Assembly: GCF_008831285.2 (NCBI RefSeq)
Contig: NC_045146.1
Span: 4,536,972 to 4,600,971, forward strand
Origin: Nymphaea colorata
Lineage: Eukaryota; Streptophyta; Magnoliopsida; Nymphaeales; Nymphaeaceae
Direction: 5' to 3'
Length of the DNA: 64,000 bases
A program made the position numbers and the translations under genes. The notes under the pieces were generated by a model. It was not told the origin of the DNA and did not search any database. It saw nothing but the letters and a program-made list of their open reading frames with translations. This document shows positions 21,637 to 33,399 of this stretch, in pieces. The first letter of the stretch is position 1, and every line of letters begins with the position of its first letter.

Positions 21637-21844
21637 CTTTCCCTCTTTTGTTTATATTTTTGGCATGTGCAAGAAAATAAAACTTTTCACTTTCTAATTA
21701 GAAAAGCCTAGGCCTTCTTATTGGTATTTTTACATATGTGTACAAGTATTTTTACATAATTGAGCTTAGCTTTGCCTCTTTTGTTGATATTTTTCATATG
21801 TAAGAAAATAATACTTTTCACTGTCTAATGAGAAAAGCATGGAC
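21637..21844. repeat. Direct duplication, 133-bp spacing
   Basis: CTTTCCCTCTTTTGTTTATA...CTAATTAGAAAAGCCT at 21637-21715 is repeated with changes at 21770-21844. It follows the 77-bp duplication, so this short region has duplicated twice. Confidence 0.8.
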
Positions 21845-23395
21845 TTTTTTCTTAGTACTTCACTATCATGCTTGGAGTCTTGGAATGGCATAAAAAGGGC
21901 ATGAATTTCAAATTGCTTGGTTTGGTTAATTCACAACGTTTTGCAACCTGGTACCTCTTTTTTTTTTACACCAACTTATCCAGTTAATATGTTTTGTATA
22001 TTATTATGTTTAATAGTATTAGTTCATAACATATAATAAAGAAAGGTAATTGTTGGTGATGGAAGATCGAATTTGGAAACATAAAGATAGGTAACCTTTT
22101 CTATTATTTAACTATAATATGATTCTAATTAAGTTTAATATTTTTTAATAATCTTGTGCAATTTTTTTAGAAGTGTCAAATATGTGATAGGAGTTTAAGG
22201 TTTCATTGATTTTACCATGGCAAATAGTGTGGTAATCAATGAAAAAACAATCTGCCCTTCTGTAAAGTGCAACAACTATCTATGTCAACCAACAAGAAAT
22301 AAGTTTTGGATTACTATGTATGCTTTGGTCTCATAAAATTATACTAGTTGACATCATCATGGTAAGCCATTGCCACCATATTAAAGTGATGATGATGAGG
22401 TTGTAGAAGATGATGGAGGTGATATGCATGAGTTGATTAGAGATGCATTTGGAGTACAAAACATAAGATAATTGTGATGTTGAATTGGAAATTTTTGAAT
22501 AAAATTTCTGATAGTTTTGACTCAAAACTGAAAGCAGTATCAATCTTAATTTTCTGGTGAATTCCCTGCCACCTTGATTGACTGCTCTAACTTTAACTTT
22601 TGAATTGCCTGCATTTCCTTGCTTATGGCAGATGAGATCGTGTCTGCATTTTGAATGATTCCACTAGTGCAAATCACGAATAAGGCTTTAAGCTGTTTAT
22701 CCACAACTGGAACTTTGTTTGTAAATTGAATTATTTGTTGAGCCTCCTGTTTTGCATGTTTGTCTCATATAAGTAAGATTGGATTTTCGGAAAGCTCATT
22801 AGTATCATTTCTCATAAATCTTAATGTTAGGATTTCTAAGATGAATATAAGGTTCTGAATGGCTTTTGCCATTATATCTTTGGCTTGAACTGTTCTTTAC
22901 GTCATAGCATGTCTTGGCATCCCAATTTTATGGTGTTCATGCCTAAAAAATAGTGATGGAAGTTGCTCAGATTGTATTTCCTGTTTCCTTAACTTTGAGA
23001 ATGTATACTTTGGTCTTACGTTTACAAATTTATAATGCTTTTTTGCAAAAGATCTTGATGTTATAAAGCTTGCTTTGTTATATGAAGACAAGCTACCCTG
23101 AATAATGAAATTATAGTGTGTTGCTAACAGAGTTTGTTTCATAACCCATCTATGTTTTAAAAGTTCAAACTTGGGCTTTGTGTGTATGATATGAAGTTCA
23201 CTCTCTTGCATGATTTTTTCTGTTAATCAGGAACACTTGACCATCATAAGGGAATTTCATTGGTTGGTCAAGTGAACTATTGAAATTGATATAAAGTTTT
23301 CTACAGTCCCTTGGAATGTCTACTGTTTAGTATTCTGGAATCCTAATCTGCCAAGTGCCCTCATTCATACTCATGCTGCCTTTGTTTCTTGGCAG
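21845..23395. other. Stretch without recognised gene
   Basis: AT-rich. It contains scattered GATGATG words near 22390 and no domain. Confidence 0.25.
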
Positions 23396-23477
23396 GCAAA
23401 TGATCTTCATGGCCATGGGAAGTACAGAGATGCCGCAATTTGTTTCATTCTATTTTCTTTCTCTATTTTTCCTGCAG

Positions 23478-23562
23478 GCTGAAGTCACTGAAAGCCTCAA
23501 TAATGCTAAAGGAGCCATTAAATCTGTTGGAGTACAGAGGCATGAGGAGTTGCTCAAATTCA
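23478..23562 (+). pseudogene. Isolated exon-like segment, unidentified
   Basis: The segment has a polypyrimidine tract and acceptor (TTTTTCCTGCAG) and a donor (TTCA/GTAGTT). It reads 28 open codons, AEVTESLNNAKGAIKSVGVQ then RHEELLKF, which look like real helical protein sequence. Just upstream, at 23396-23440, another stretch with an acceptor reads ANDLHGHGKYRDAA, but in a frame that does not join, because the gap between them (about 36 bases) is too short for a plant intron. The product is not recognised. It may be an exon of a long-intron gene or a processed fragment. Confidence 0.3.
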
Positions 23563-25030
23563 GTAGTTTTTATTGCAAAGTATTATATGTTTTAAACTGT
23601 GAAATTTTCTACTAATTGATTTGTAAGGCTAAAAGGGTGCACAAGATGAAATAAATTCTATTTCTTCATTTATTTCCAAAAATATGCTTGTTATATTGTT
23701 TTACTCATCATTTATACTTGAGATGATGCTTATACATGATGTATTAATTTTTACTAATTATCGAGCAAATGCATGGTGAAAATGAGTGTTTGGGGTTGAG
23801 ATTTCTTCATTCTTATGTTAATTTTTTATGTTGGAATTTGTTCAACTTAGGAAAGCCATTCACAAATATTCACAAATATGTACATGTTAAAATGCATTTT
23901 CATATCATTTTCATGTTTAATTTTTTTTAATCACCCGATTAGGGACCCCAATGAGTGGTTTATTACGTTGCTTGATTTTTTTCCATACCCAACGATGAAA
24001 TAAATATATCCTCTTGTGACAAATGAAATAATAATGTTTTTATGTTCACATATAAAATATTTCGAATAATATTTTCTAAAAGATTTTCAAAAGCAAATAC
24101 CATCTTTAATGATGCCTCTTCGGCTTATATAAAAAAACTTAAAGTTGGATATTTCCAAGCTATTTATTAATTTCAATTCTCATGAAGACATACGAGTATA
24201 TACATATTCGTATACGTGCATATGAATGTCTCTCTTTGCCTTTCTCTCTCTATGATTTAACATGTTCCTCTTGTATTCAAGGCTTTCTTCTTTTCCATTC
24301 TTTTGAATATTTTTCTTCAAAGATCTTTTCATTTGCCGACTTTATCAAGGCTAAAACTCAAGTAATGACCCAATATTTTTATCATGCTTAATGGTCTACA
24401 ATCCTATTCCATTTTAAAATTTTTTTCTCTTTTTTCAACAATATTTATAACAATCTTATAAATAAAAACAAAAATCTTAAATATATGGGGTGGTAAGAAT
24501 GATTTTCTTATAATTATATAGGATCAATGTATTCATATATTCACTTTCACTTAAAATCACGAATGATCACAAACACCTCTCTAAAAGAACTTAAACAAGA
24601 TGAGATGGAACCCTAATTAGGTAGCAACCAAATTAGAGCAAAGTCTCAAACTCAACTTCTTAAGAAAACACTAAATCTACTTCAAAAGTGATTTTCAAAG
24701 GTTTCTAAATAATATTTGTAAAGATCTTCCAATTCAAGATTTTACTCAAATCAAAGCAAATAACTCTTCAAAAACTTTCTCAAAAATTTGAAATATCAAG
24801 TCTTCAATATTTTTTTGAACACTGCACCGCATTTAGAACGACAAAGATGTTTAAGCCAAAACGAAATGTATCAAGAATAAACATAGTCCTTCAATCGATT
24901 GCCTCGATAAAGGCACTGGGAACGAACAATCCTCGTACCGACGGACAAGTTTCTTTCTCCCTCATTTCAAAACAAAACTTCATTTTTCTGAAACACTTCA
25001 AAAACGAAAATATTTTTGAGGATGAAAACA
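23563..25030. other. Stretch without recognised gene
   Basis: AT-rich, with runs of TTTCAAA near 24660-24800. No feature recognised. Confidence 0.25.
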
Positions 25031-26010
25031 CTGGGCTAAGCGCCCAATGGATACCCGATACCTGGCCTGACTTGGGCCCAAGCCCGCGTATTGTAACTTG
25101 GCCTACAAGGCCTGGATCTATCAGGCTCGGCCTTGGCGTTACACTCTACCCTTCGGGTGCCTGGTAAGCCCGACACGGATTTACGAGTTTTTTTTTTTAA
25201 TTTACTTTTTTTTTTTATGTCTGTGAAGTTTGGGTTTTGAATTTCAAAATTCAAACATTGAACTTTCAAAATTGTTGAGTTGCTACTGCATCCCTATGTC
25301 CATGTGATTGCTCAGTCGCCGTCTTTGTTCCCCGCCAACTTGTTGCCGCCTTGCGGCCATGCCATTGCCAGTTCCTGCTGCTCAGCGCCTCATCATCACT
25401 CTGTTGTCGCCTCATTGGTCGCCTCAGTCTGTCGCCATTCGCCGCCTTGCTAAACCGTTGCCACCCTGCGCTCCTGCCAGCTATTCCTGCTGCCACAACC
25501 TTGCCATTGTTGTATCATCGCCTTGCCGTCCCTGCTGTCATCCTACCGCCTCGCCATTGCCCAGCCGTCGTTCTACCGCCTCACCAGTTGCCCCGCCATT
25601 GCTGCTTCGCTCACTTGGGCTCCGACTTGTTCTGTTTGGTAGCTTGATGGGCCGATGGTTTGAACTGGCCTGTTTTCCCGTTTACAAATGGGTCGGGCCG
25701 GGTTTCGGACAATAAGATGCTGGCCCAATACCCGACCCGGCCCAGCCTATTTTAAAGTGGGCCGGCCCGGTAATAACCCGAGTAATTAATGGCATCAAAT
25801 TTTTGAGTCGGGCCGGGCTTCAGACAACAGGATTGAGTGAGGTGAAAATGAACTTCCCCGCTTTGTAAAATAATAATAATAAAGGCAATGGATTTGGCCC
25901 GGTACCCAATGAAGCCCCAGGCCCAGCTCCATTATTGATGGGCCGAGCACAGCCAGCATCCAATCAGACCTATTTGGCCTATATAAAAATTGGGCCAGAT
26001 CCCCCACCTG
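25030..26010. repeat. GC-rich composite with GGGCCGGG-type words
   Basis: The flanks (about 25030-25170 and 25630-26000) are full of GGCCCAAGCCC, CCCGACCCGGCCC and GGGCCGGGC words, a plant repeat texture. They include a direct repeat GTCGGGCCGGGYTTC at 25692 and 25807. Between them (25290-25615) lies a CGCC-rich stretch with open frames on both strands. That openness comes from GC content, and no domain is visible. The composite probably represents an element with inserted GC-rich DNA. Confidence 0.5.
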
Positions 26011-26159
26011 ATTCCAGTTCTATCTTTTCTTCTCCTCAGATTTTGGAAAATAAACTTTTAGTGGCTAATATTTTTCAAAAATTTTAATTGGCTCCAGTAA
26101 ATGTTTTGAAAAACGGTATATAATAAACCCCTGCCAAAAGCTTCCTATGGAAAAAGTGT

Positions 26160-26600
26160 TGGCTCCACTACTTTCTGATGCCAACAGATCATATTTATTT
26201 GGTGTTTCATTGGAAATGAACAAAGTCTACAGAAACTTTAATTTTGATTTTGAAATTCACAATATGATCTCAACTTTTAAATTAAAATCTATCAGACTTT
26301 TAGATTCACATCTGAATCTGATCCAATTTGAAATGTACAACTGAATCCAAAGCACATCATGACATGTCAAAACTGACTTTCAAAATGTAAGGATGTTAGA
26401 TGATCTACAGTTTTGATATAAGATTTTTTTATTATTTAAATCCGAATTCAATTGAATATTTATTTGTAATAGCATCCGAATCTGTATTTGTGACTAAGTT
26501 TTTCGTTTCTTAAACCTGAATCCAATCCAATTTATTAGACATACTCAGTTGGAATATCTTATCGGAATCTAATCCATCGACATCTCTATGCTCTCCCCTA
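26160..26600. repeat. Degenerate AATCTGAATCC-type repeat
   Basis: Irregular repeats of GATTCA/AATCTGAATC/ATCCGAATT words. The same texture recurs at 27120-27560, 36300-36480, 45000-45420 and 48310-48660. Confidence 0.55.
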
Positions 26601-27119
26601 CCCACAGCTTCACCCTTCAACACTCAGAATTGGAAATCAAAATCAGCGCCACCACTATCATCAGTGGCGCTACCGTCACTCCCGCTATCAAAACCCACTG
26701 GGGATTGGCTCATGAAATTGCTGGTTTTCCCATGGCCCCGCAATTATTGGACAAGTGAGGATGGAAGATCGAGCAATGCTATATGCATTGCCGGGTGCAT
26801 AAAAAAAATCGTGCACCGATTCTCTATAATAACCAGAATACCCTTGGTCATTAAAAAGGGAACCTAGTGAAAAAGTTAAAAGTTTGAAAAGGCATTTCTT
26901 TTAAAAAAATCTACAGCTCAACTCCGTCTTTCATTTTCTCTAGTGCACATCTGTTGTGCTCTTAAGATCGACAATGGCGGCAAATTTCTTTCCCATGTAC
27001 ACAGGCTCCTCGGTTCAGTACATTATATTCCAGAAAATTATTTGTAGTTCATTTGATGGCCGATGACCACTTTTTAAAGAACGTGGACCTTTTTCTCCTG
27101 ATTGGAATTAAAGATATCA
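26601..27119. other. Stretch without recognised gene
   Basis: Nothing recognised. A short moderately GC-rich piece lies at 26650-26760. Confidence 0.25.
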
Positions 27120-27560
27120 ACATATTAGATTTAGATCAGGTATCCAACCAAATTGTTCTGAAAGGTAAAAAATATGAAAAAAAAATTATTATCTGATTAA
27201 GAAATCGGGCAGGATTGAGATTTAAAAAATGTCATCTGATTGGATTCTGATTCAGATTTGGATACAAGTAAATGTCCGCTCGAATTCGGATTAAATAAAT
27301 ATTCTATACCCAATACTCTTACATTTGAAAATCGGTCAAATTGGGTTCAAAATTGATATTCATATACAAATGTGGATGTAAAATCGATTTTGGACCGGAT
27401 TTAGTTTGTAAAATCATATTTTCGATTCGGATTCATATATGACTTTTCTTTATTGATATTTGAATGTAAATTTGAATTTGAGTATATACATATCCAAAAA
27501 AGTAGATATGATTAAGAACATATCTAATTAGAATCAGGTCGTTGACATCCCTAATTGAAA
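27120..27560. repeat. Degenerate AATCTGAATCC-type repeat
   Basis: The same word family as at 26160-26600, in opposite sense (GATTCGGATT, GATTTGGAT). Confidence 0.5.
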
Positions 27561-28220
27561 TTCCTTAGCATCGGCACCCTTGAAACAAGTATGTTGCACG
27601 TGCGTTATTTCCTTTTACGGAATTGGCGAATCACAAAGAGCTAAAAGTCGGCTACTTTCATGATCAGTGCACGACTAAGAGAGGAGCACCAAAAAATCTT
27701 CATACGACTCGGCAACCAATCTACCAAAAGCGAGCACACAAAAGGTAGCTAGCTATTCTCCTTGAATGTTCTGCCATTTTTCAACTTTGTCAGCTTTAAT
27801 TTGAAGGCGAACAATGATATTGTACTGTACTCTTTTCAGCTAAGCCTTGTCTTTTCTTCGTTACCAAAAAACTTCACACAGTCAATAATCACATGTGAGT
27901 GATCTAAAAAAGTGATTTTCGTCTGAAATATTTGGTTCTCAGTTAGATAGTTGGTTGAATAATTGTGCTGATAATGGATGCCCCCAAAAGCAACTAAATG
28001 TTAGAAAGAAAAGAAAAGAAATAGAAAAAATGAACTTTTTCCAATGCCAAAAAATAAGAATGAAAAAGTTGCTTTCTAGAGAAGGACAAAAGTGGCCTCA
28101 CACAAAACAAAAAGTACCACAAGCACCCCGTGGTCTTAGTGAGTAGAAGCGTAGCTTATAAACTTATTGTGAATCCTGCCGTAGAATCCATTGAGCAATT
28201 TGGTTGTGAGTAACTAAATG
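27561..28220. other. Stretch without recognised gene
   Basis: Contains an A-rich open stretch (27955-28146) with no domain; its Lys content follows from base composition. Confidence 0.25.
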
Positions 28221-28480
28221 CATTGGACATGTACAACTGGTCAATGAGTAATTCGGGCTGAACTTGAACTCGCTAAAAAAAAAAAATCGACTTGAGCTCA
28301 ACTCACTTATAAACGAATCTTATAAACGAATTGAGCTTGAATTTAGATTTATACTCAAAATGTAAAACGAGTCAAGTTCAAGTTATAAGAATTTGACCCA
28401 TTTAAACTTTAAACTTTGGTCAGATGACAATGTATAGTAGAGTCAAGCTTGGAGCTTGTCCTATGGAGCTCAACTCGAGT
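28221..28480. repeat. Degenerate GAGCTCAA/ACTTGAGC repeat
   Basis: Irregular GAACTTGAACTCG, GACTTGAGCTCAACTC and GAGCTCAACTCGAG words. A similar texture is seen at 6440-6610. Confidence 0.5.
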
Positions 28481-29003
28481 TTTTTTAACAACAGTCGTAT
28501 GAAAAAAAACTATCTGAATTAAAAAAACAGTGATATGAACTTAAAAATTCATAGGGAATACTTACTTTTGGCATGTGAAGAGCTACTAATCAATTTTGAA
28601 GTTGAAAATTACTCCATTGCCATTATAGCAGAAAACGAAGACATTTTTCCCACGCAACAAGAAAAATGCTCCTAGTACCTGAATTGAACATTCACTTTTG
28701 CGTGATACCTATCTCATTTAAGCAAAAGTAGATTTCTTTAGTTGCAAATGAAAAAACAAGAAGGTGGTAGTTGTCACAGTGAGTGTAACGCCAAAAATGA
28801 AGAAGACTAAGGGCGAAAAGATGAACCTTAATCATGATAAATTTTCGAAACTTAAATGGGGCTTCCGTATACACTCATTATAGCTATCAAAGCTGGCAGC
28901 ATGTTCTGATTTCTTAGAAGGAATAAGGCATACAGTGACTTCCGAACAGGACTTAATACAATCTGTTGATGACCATTTTCTACATCATTCTTTTTTGTTG
29001 CCA
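28481..29003. other. Stretch without recognised gene
   Basis: AT-rich. Nothing recognised. Confidence 0.25.
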
Positions 29004-29177
29004 CAGGTTCAACTTGTGCACGTCCGCTACAAGGAGCATCCCATGCAGTAGCAGAGTTATAGAGTGGCTGGTGTGGGGGTTTCGTTGCTGCAGGTTCAAC
29101 TTGTGCATGTTAGCTACAAGGAGCATCCCATGCAGTAGAAGAACTAGAGTGTGGGCGGTGTGGGCAAGTACCCACAC
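29004..29177. repeat. 87-bp tandem duplication
   Basis: The units start at 29004 and 29091. Both begin CAGGTTCAACTTGTGCA and contain GCTACAAGGAGCATCCCATG followed by CAGTAG; they diverge toward the end. Confidence 0.9.
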
Positions 29178-29298
29178 CATCCCTTCAAAAATACCTGCAA
29201 GCGCTCATGCCAGCCCTTTAAATGGGTGGTGTGGGCAAGTACCCACACCATCCCTTCAAAAATACCTGCAAGCGCTCATGCCAGCCCTTTAAAAATAT
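29157..29298. repeat. 71-bp near-perfect tandem duplication with internal hairpin
   Basis: The units 29157-29227 and 29228-29298 are identical over their first 65 or so bases. Each starts with a perfect hairpin, GGTGTGGG-CAAGTA-CCCACACC. The high identity means a recent duplication. Confidence 0.95.
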
Positions 29299-29832
29299 CA
29301 TGGCACTGAAACTAGACCTGGTTTCAATCATACACGATGTCCACACCAGACTCGGGTTGGTAACTCAAAGTGCCCCACAGCCAAAATATATTAGTGGTTC
29401 CGCCACTGAGGGCAAACTTTGTAACACGCAACTAGGTCTGGCATCCATCCCTTGGCCCTAGAGATGCTCTCACATGCATGGGGATCATGTCGGAAGGCTA
29501 CTAGTCGGGTTTGATTACCTCAGGTTTTTTGTTCATGGATTTGATAGGATAAAAGATCCAAATTAAAATCAATGGTTTATCAATCTATACAATGATATTC
29601 TTATGTGAGACCTAAGATACACAGTAGAAATTTTCAGTTTACTTTCGAACGTTTTAGAAAAATGTCTGCTCTATGATTAAAGGGAGGGGATTCTGCTCTT
29701 AATTAAGCTTATGAAGATTAAACCATGAGGATCTTACATTTGAGAAGATCAAGCATAATAAAATGCAAATCCATAGTCATTGGCTATATAGTTGTTGAAG
29801 TTCTATGAAGGTTCCTTTTTGTTGAATATCTT
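29299..29832. other. Stretch without recognised gene
   Basis: Nothing recognised. Confidence 0.25.
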
Positions 29833-29835
29833 TTA

Positions 29836-30139
29836 GGTTGTTTTTGTTTCACTGCGGATCTGAGATTTGCAGTGATATGAGATCGCTAGGATCCATGGAT
29901 TTAAGATTGGAAAACCCAAACCCCCCCCCCCCCCCCATTTAAGATTGGAAAACCCACCCCCCGCCCCCACCCCCCCCCCCCCCCCCCCACAAATCCGACT
30001 TTAAATCGATGGTTTCTAACATGTACCATGAATTTCAAATCCATGCTGCTAATCCTCAGTTTGTTTAAAATAAGGATCTTCCAAAATGCAACTTTTTATG
30101 CAGTCTCGAATCTATGATTGGAGGCAATCAAACTCAACC
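29836..30139. mobile_element. Tourist-like miniature element with poly-C expansion (304 bp)
   Basis: The left end GGTTGTTTTTGTTTCACTGC opposes GGAGGCAATCAAACTCAACC on the right, with TTA on both sides (29833-29835 and 30140-30142). The interior has two copies of TTAAGATTGGAAAACCCA (29901 and 29939) separated and followed by C-runs (29921-29936 and 29953-29988). It appears related to the element at 7360-7559. Confidence 0.6.
29921..29988. repeat. Poly-C tracts (C16, and C-rich 36 bp)
   Basis: A C16 run, then CCCACCCCCCGCCCCCAC and a further run of about 18 C. The minus strand is thus a G-quadruplex candidate and the plus strand an i-motif candidate. The length is also prone to sequencing error. 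Confidence 0.9.
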
Positions 30140-30142
30140 TTA

Positions 30143-30449
30143 GGGAGCGTTTGGCATTCTTGGGTCTAAGGTTCAAGCTGATTTCAGATGGTTTTAAGAT
30201 CCAAGGGTTGATTAAGTCGAAGTTGGTTATATACACCGCCCCTGTGCATGTAATTTCATGCATCATTTTAATATTGACAAAAAATGCCCATGATTAATAT
30301 AAAAAGAAACCTTTTATATGGACAAAAAAGAAACCACAAAAAGAATATTTGGGGATTCGATAAAGGAAAAATTTGTCAGTCTGTATGTACATATTGTTAT
30401 GACTAATATACCCTTTAAACAATAAAAAAATATTTTCATTTTTTTGCCC
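30143..30449. other. Stretch without recognised gene
   Basis: Begins with GGGAGCGTTTGGCATTCTTG right after the TTA shared with the previous element. This looks like the left end of another Tourist-like element whose right end was not found. Confidence 0.3.
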
Positions 30450-30780
30450 ACTCATAGCAATATCTCATTATCTCGTAAATGTTTTATTATCTCATAAACA
30501 TTATCTTATGTTTATCTCATACATCCATCCATTATCTCATTATTTCATAAATATTTTATTTTGTCATAAACATTATCTCATACTTATGTTTAGCATTATC
30601 TCAGACATCCATCCGTTATCTCATAAATCTTTTGTTATCTCATAAACATTATCTCATACTTATCTTTAGTGTTATCTTATACATTTGATTGTTTGTTATC
30701 TCATTATCTCATAGTTCTTTTGTTAACTCACAAACATCATCTCATATTTATTTGTTATTTTTATACGTATTTGTTATCCC
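30450..30780. repeat. Degenerate tandem array, unit about 72-88 bp
   Basis: The landmark CATAAACATTATCTYAT recurs at 30493, 30565, 30641 and, as CACAAACATCATCTCAT, at 30729. Each is followed by TTATCTCATA and CATCCATCC words. At least four units can be seen. Confidence 0.8.
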
Positions 30781-33304
30781 ATGCACATGCATATGCAATG
30801 TTAGGGCATAAAAGTAAATGTGCATATTGATAATATGGTCCACATCTGGCATACGGTCTTGCAATAATATCGCTAGCTGCCAGCATGCTGTTTGTCTACT
30901 ATCTGGCATTTGTGTGCCTTTCGTCTGGCCACCCACCTACCATATGGCATCCACCTTTCAATTGCTGGATGACAGCGTTCCTTGTCCCTTCCATGGGTCT
31001 GTTTTTTTTGTGTATGTGAGTTGATATCTTTGACTCTTGCCACCGTCAGCCGTTTGTCCACAATTCAATACATCCTAGGGCCCGACATCCATCCTTTGTC
31101 ATCCACCCCCTTCCAGCCATATGATGCCATTCAGCTATCTGCTGCTGCCTGCCTTTTGTTCGGAAGGTGGCATTGTTGTCCCCTTCCATGGGTCTATCCT
31201 TGAGTGTGTTATTGATGTTTTAGTGACTTTGGAAGTTTTTTCTTTTGATGGTGTTGCCTTGGTTCTAGTCAACCTTTGGTTCTCCCTACATTGGCATGTC
31301 CCTGTTGACATCCTTCTCACTTTGGTAGTGGTGTTGTGTTTTTGCCTCCTATGCTCATGCATCATAGATATTTCAACCATTTTGGTGGATTTGAATCTGT
31401 CTACTAACAACCCTATGAGACATAATTTGTGATTTGGATCCTTGGGGGTTGGCTTGGATTATTTGCAGCACCCCTCAACTTCACTATATTTTGTGTTTCC
31501 TCTAGGTTAATGTTCATGACACATTTAAGTTGAGTGGTAGGCTCTCCTTCTCTCTAATGCTCAAAAAATCATTAGGTTCTGCTTTTGTAAAGATTTCATT
31601 GCCAATAATATGTGCCTGCTTTCTTATTTTCTTTCTTCTCTTTCTATCGGCAATACTTTGCTGGCCTCATGCTTGGGGATTGGCCATATTAGTGTTCCTT
31701 TGTCCAGTTGTTCATGGTTAATCAAGTTGCCTGTGGATCTCGCCCTAGTAACTAATGGTGTTCAACATGTGTTTCGTTCTTTTGGGGTTGCAATTGCAGT
31801 CATAGCTAGTTTTCTAATCACAACATTCTCCTTTCCTATGTTCAACATTGCCCTCGTAGTGTAGGGTCTACACTTCTATCAATAAACTCCAATTTTTCTC
31901 CTTTTTCTCTCTACAAGTTTGGTCCTTTTCATCTAGATGTCTTCATTTTTTTTGTTGATTCATAAATGTTGACCTCTAGCTTTGTTCATCCTCTAGATGC
32001 ATATCTGTCAGCCCCATTTTTCATCGTTCTTGTTGGGCTCTCATGGTGGCCTGCTCTTGATGTTGCTACTTCCAATATGGCATCCTCCTAGCCCCTATTT
32101 GGTTTTTGCCTCTTGAGGTTTTTTTCCTTGCACTTATCTCCACACCCTGCCTTTCTGGTTCTTTCTTTCAACCTGTCATGCTCCTCATTGCTTCCCCCTC
32201 CTGTCTACCACCTTTTTTATCATTCTTTTGTCTTGTGTCTCTTGGCCCTTTTTTTGTCTTTGGCCCTACTTCTTCCCTTTGGTGGACATTTCTGCCCATT
32301 CTTCACTTGTTTTATCATTTTTTTTCTTGTGCTCTCTCCTTAGTCATCCCTCTTGTCCATTCTGTAGGCCTCTTGCTTCTTTCATTTCGGCATTGTCTTC
32401 TGTTACATTGGTTTTCAATAATGCCTCTATATTTTCTCTTTCTTTTTCTCATTCTCCACCCTCCCCTTCTCTTTTCATCCCTCCCAGACCTTCTCCCACC
32501 ACCTAACCCATTGCTTCTACACCTCTCCGTAGATTGCGTAGCAAGGACTATCAGTTTTGAGGTGAATTTGATTTATTGATACATTCTACCTTGTCTGCTT
32601 TGAATGTTCAACTCCCAACCAATCACGTTCGAAACCTCTATACTATCTTCATCGAGTGTCTATTGCCTATGTTTCGGTCTTAACCCTAGTGCAGCCTTCC
32701 TCTGCTACTTGTCTTCCCTCTCTGCATATCAATCTTCATTCTGATGTCCTTGCCTCGTTTCACATTGCTTGGTTTGCAGTCCGTTCCTTGCTTCTACTCT
32801 TGTTTGCTGCACTCATTGTTGAGGTTTTAGCTTTTCTTCTCCCTTCTTCATGTCCCTTATGTCAAAAATGCTTGTTTCATTCCCTTTTTCTATCTATATC
32901 TATTTGTGTTATTGTACTTGATGTGTTAACTTGGTTCAACCATCATTGATCAAATTCTTTATGTTAAACATACTCTCTCTCCTCCCCTCTATCTTTCTCT
33001 CTCTCTCTCTCTCTCATCACTTCTCAACTCTCTCATCACTTCTCAACCATGGTGATTGGGAGTTGGTATCTCTCCCTCATGCTCTCTCACTGCAAAATTA
33101 CTGTTAAAATCCTTAGGCAATAAAATAATTTTTTGTTGTTTAGCATGATAAAGGCATAGGTTCGGAGATAGTCAAACTTTATTTTTTTTCCCAAGTAGAG
33201 AATGATAGCCAACTGTGCAAGTTGACATCTGGGTTTCATGGATTCTCTGCTAGCAGTTAAAGTCATGTGTTGTTTGAGTAACTAGAATTGGCAGATGAAC
33301 AGAA
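30781..33304. other. Pyrimidine-rich stretch; possible 5' part of the LINE
   Basis: Very T- and C-rich on the plus strand, so long open frames (for example 32106-32579) encode only Leu/Phe/Ser/Pro runs with no domain. A direct word repeat (CCCTTCCATGGGTCT at about 30988 and 31182) is seen. LINE ORF1 and the endonuclease would be expected here, but no motif of either was found. A (TC)n run lies at 32995-33015. Confidence 0.35.
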
Positions 33305-33399
33305 ATGATTTAGACTAATGATGTTACTGTTAGGAACGCTGACCAAATCCATGTTTCATGTTTTAGTTACTTTAAGAGAATTTTCTCTAAAGATAGCCC

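Noticed and set aside
25308-25715. 135-residue ORF and antisense ORF in GC-rich DNA
   Set aside because: Open on both strands because of GC content; no domain.
32106-32579. 157-residue hydrophobic ORF
   Set aside because: Leu/Phe/Ser/Pro runs produced by pyrimidine-rich DNA; all three frames are open nearby.
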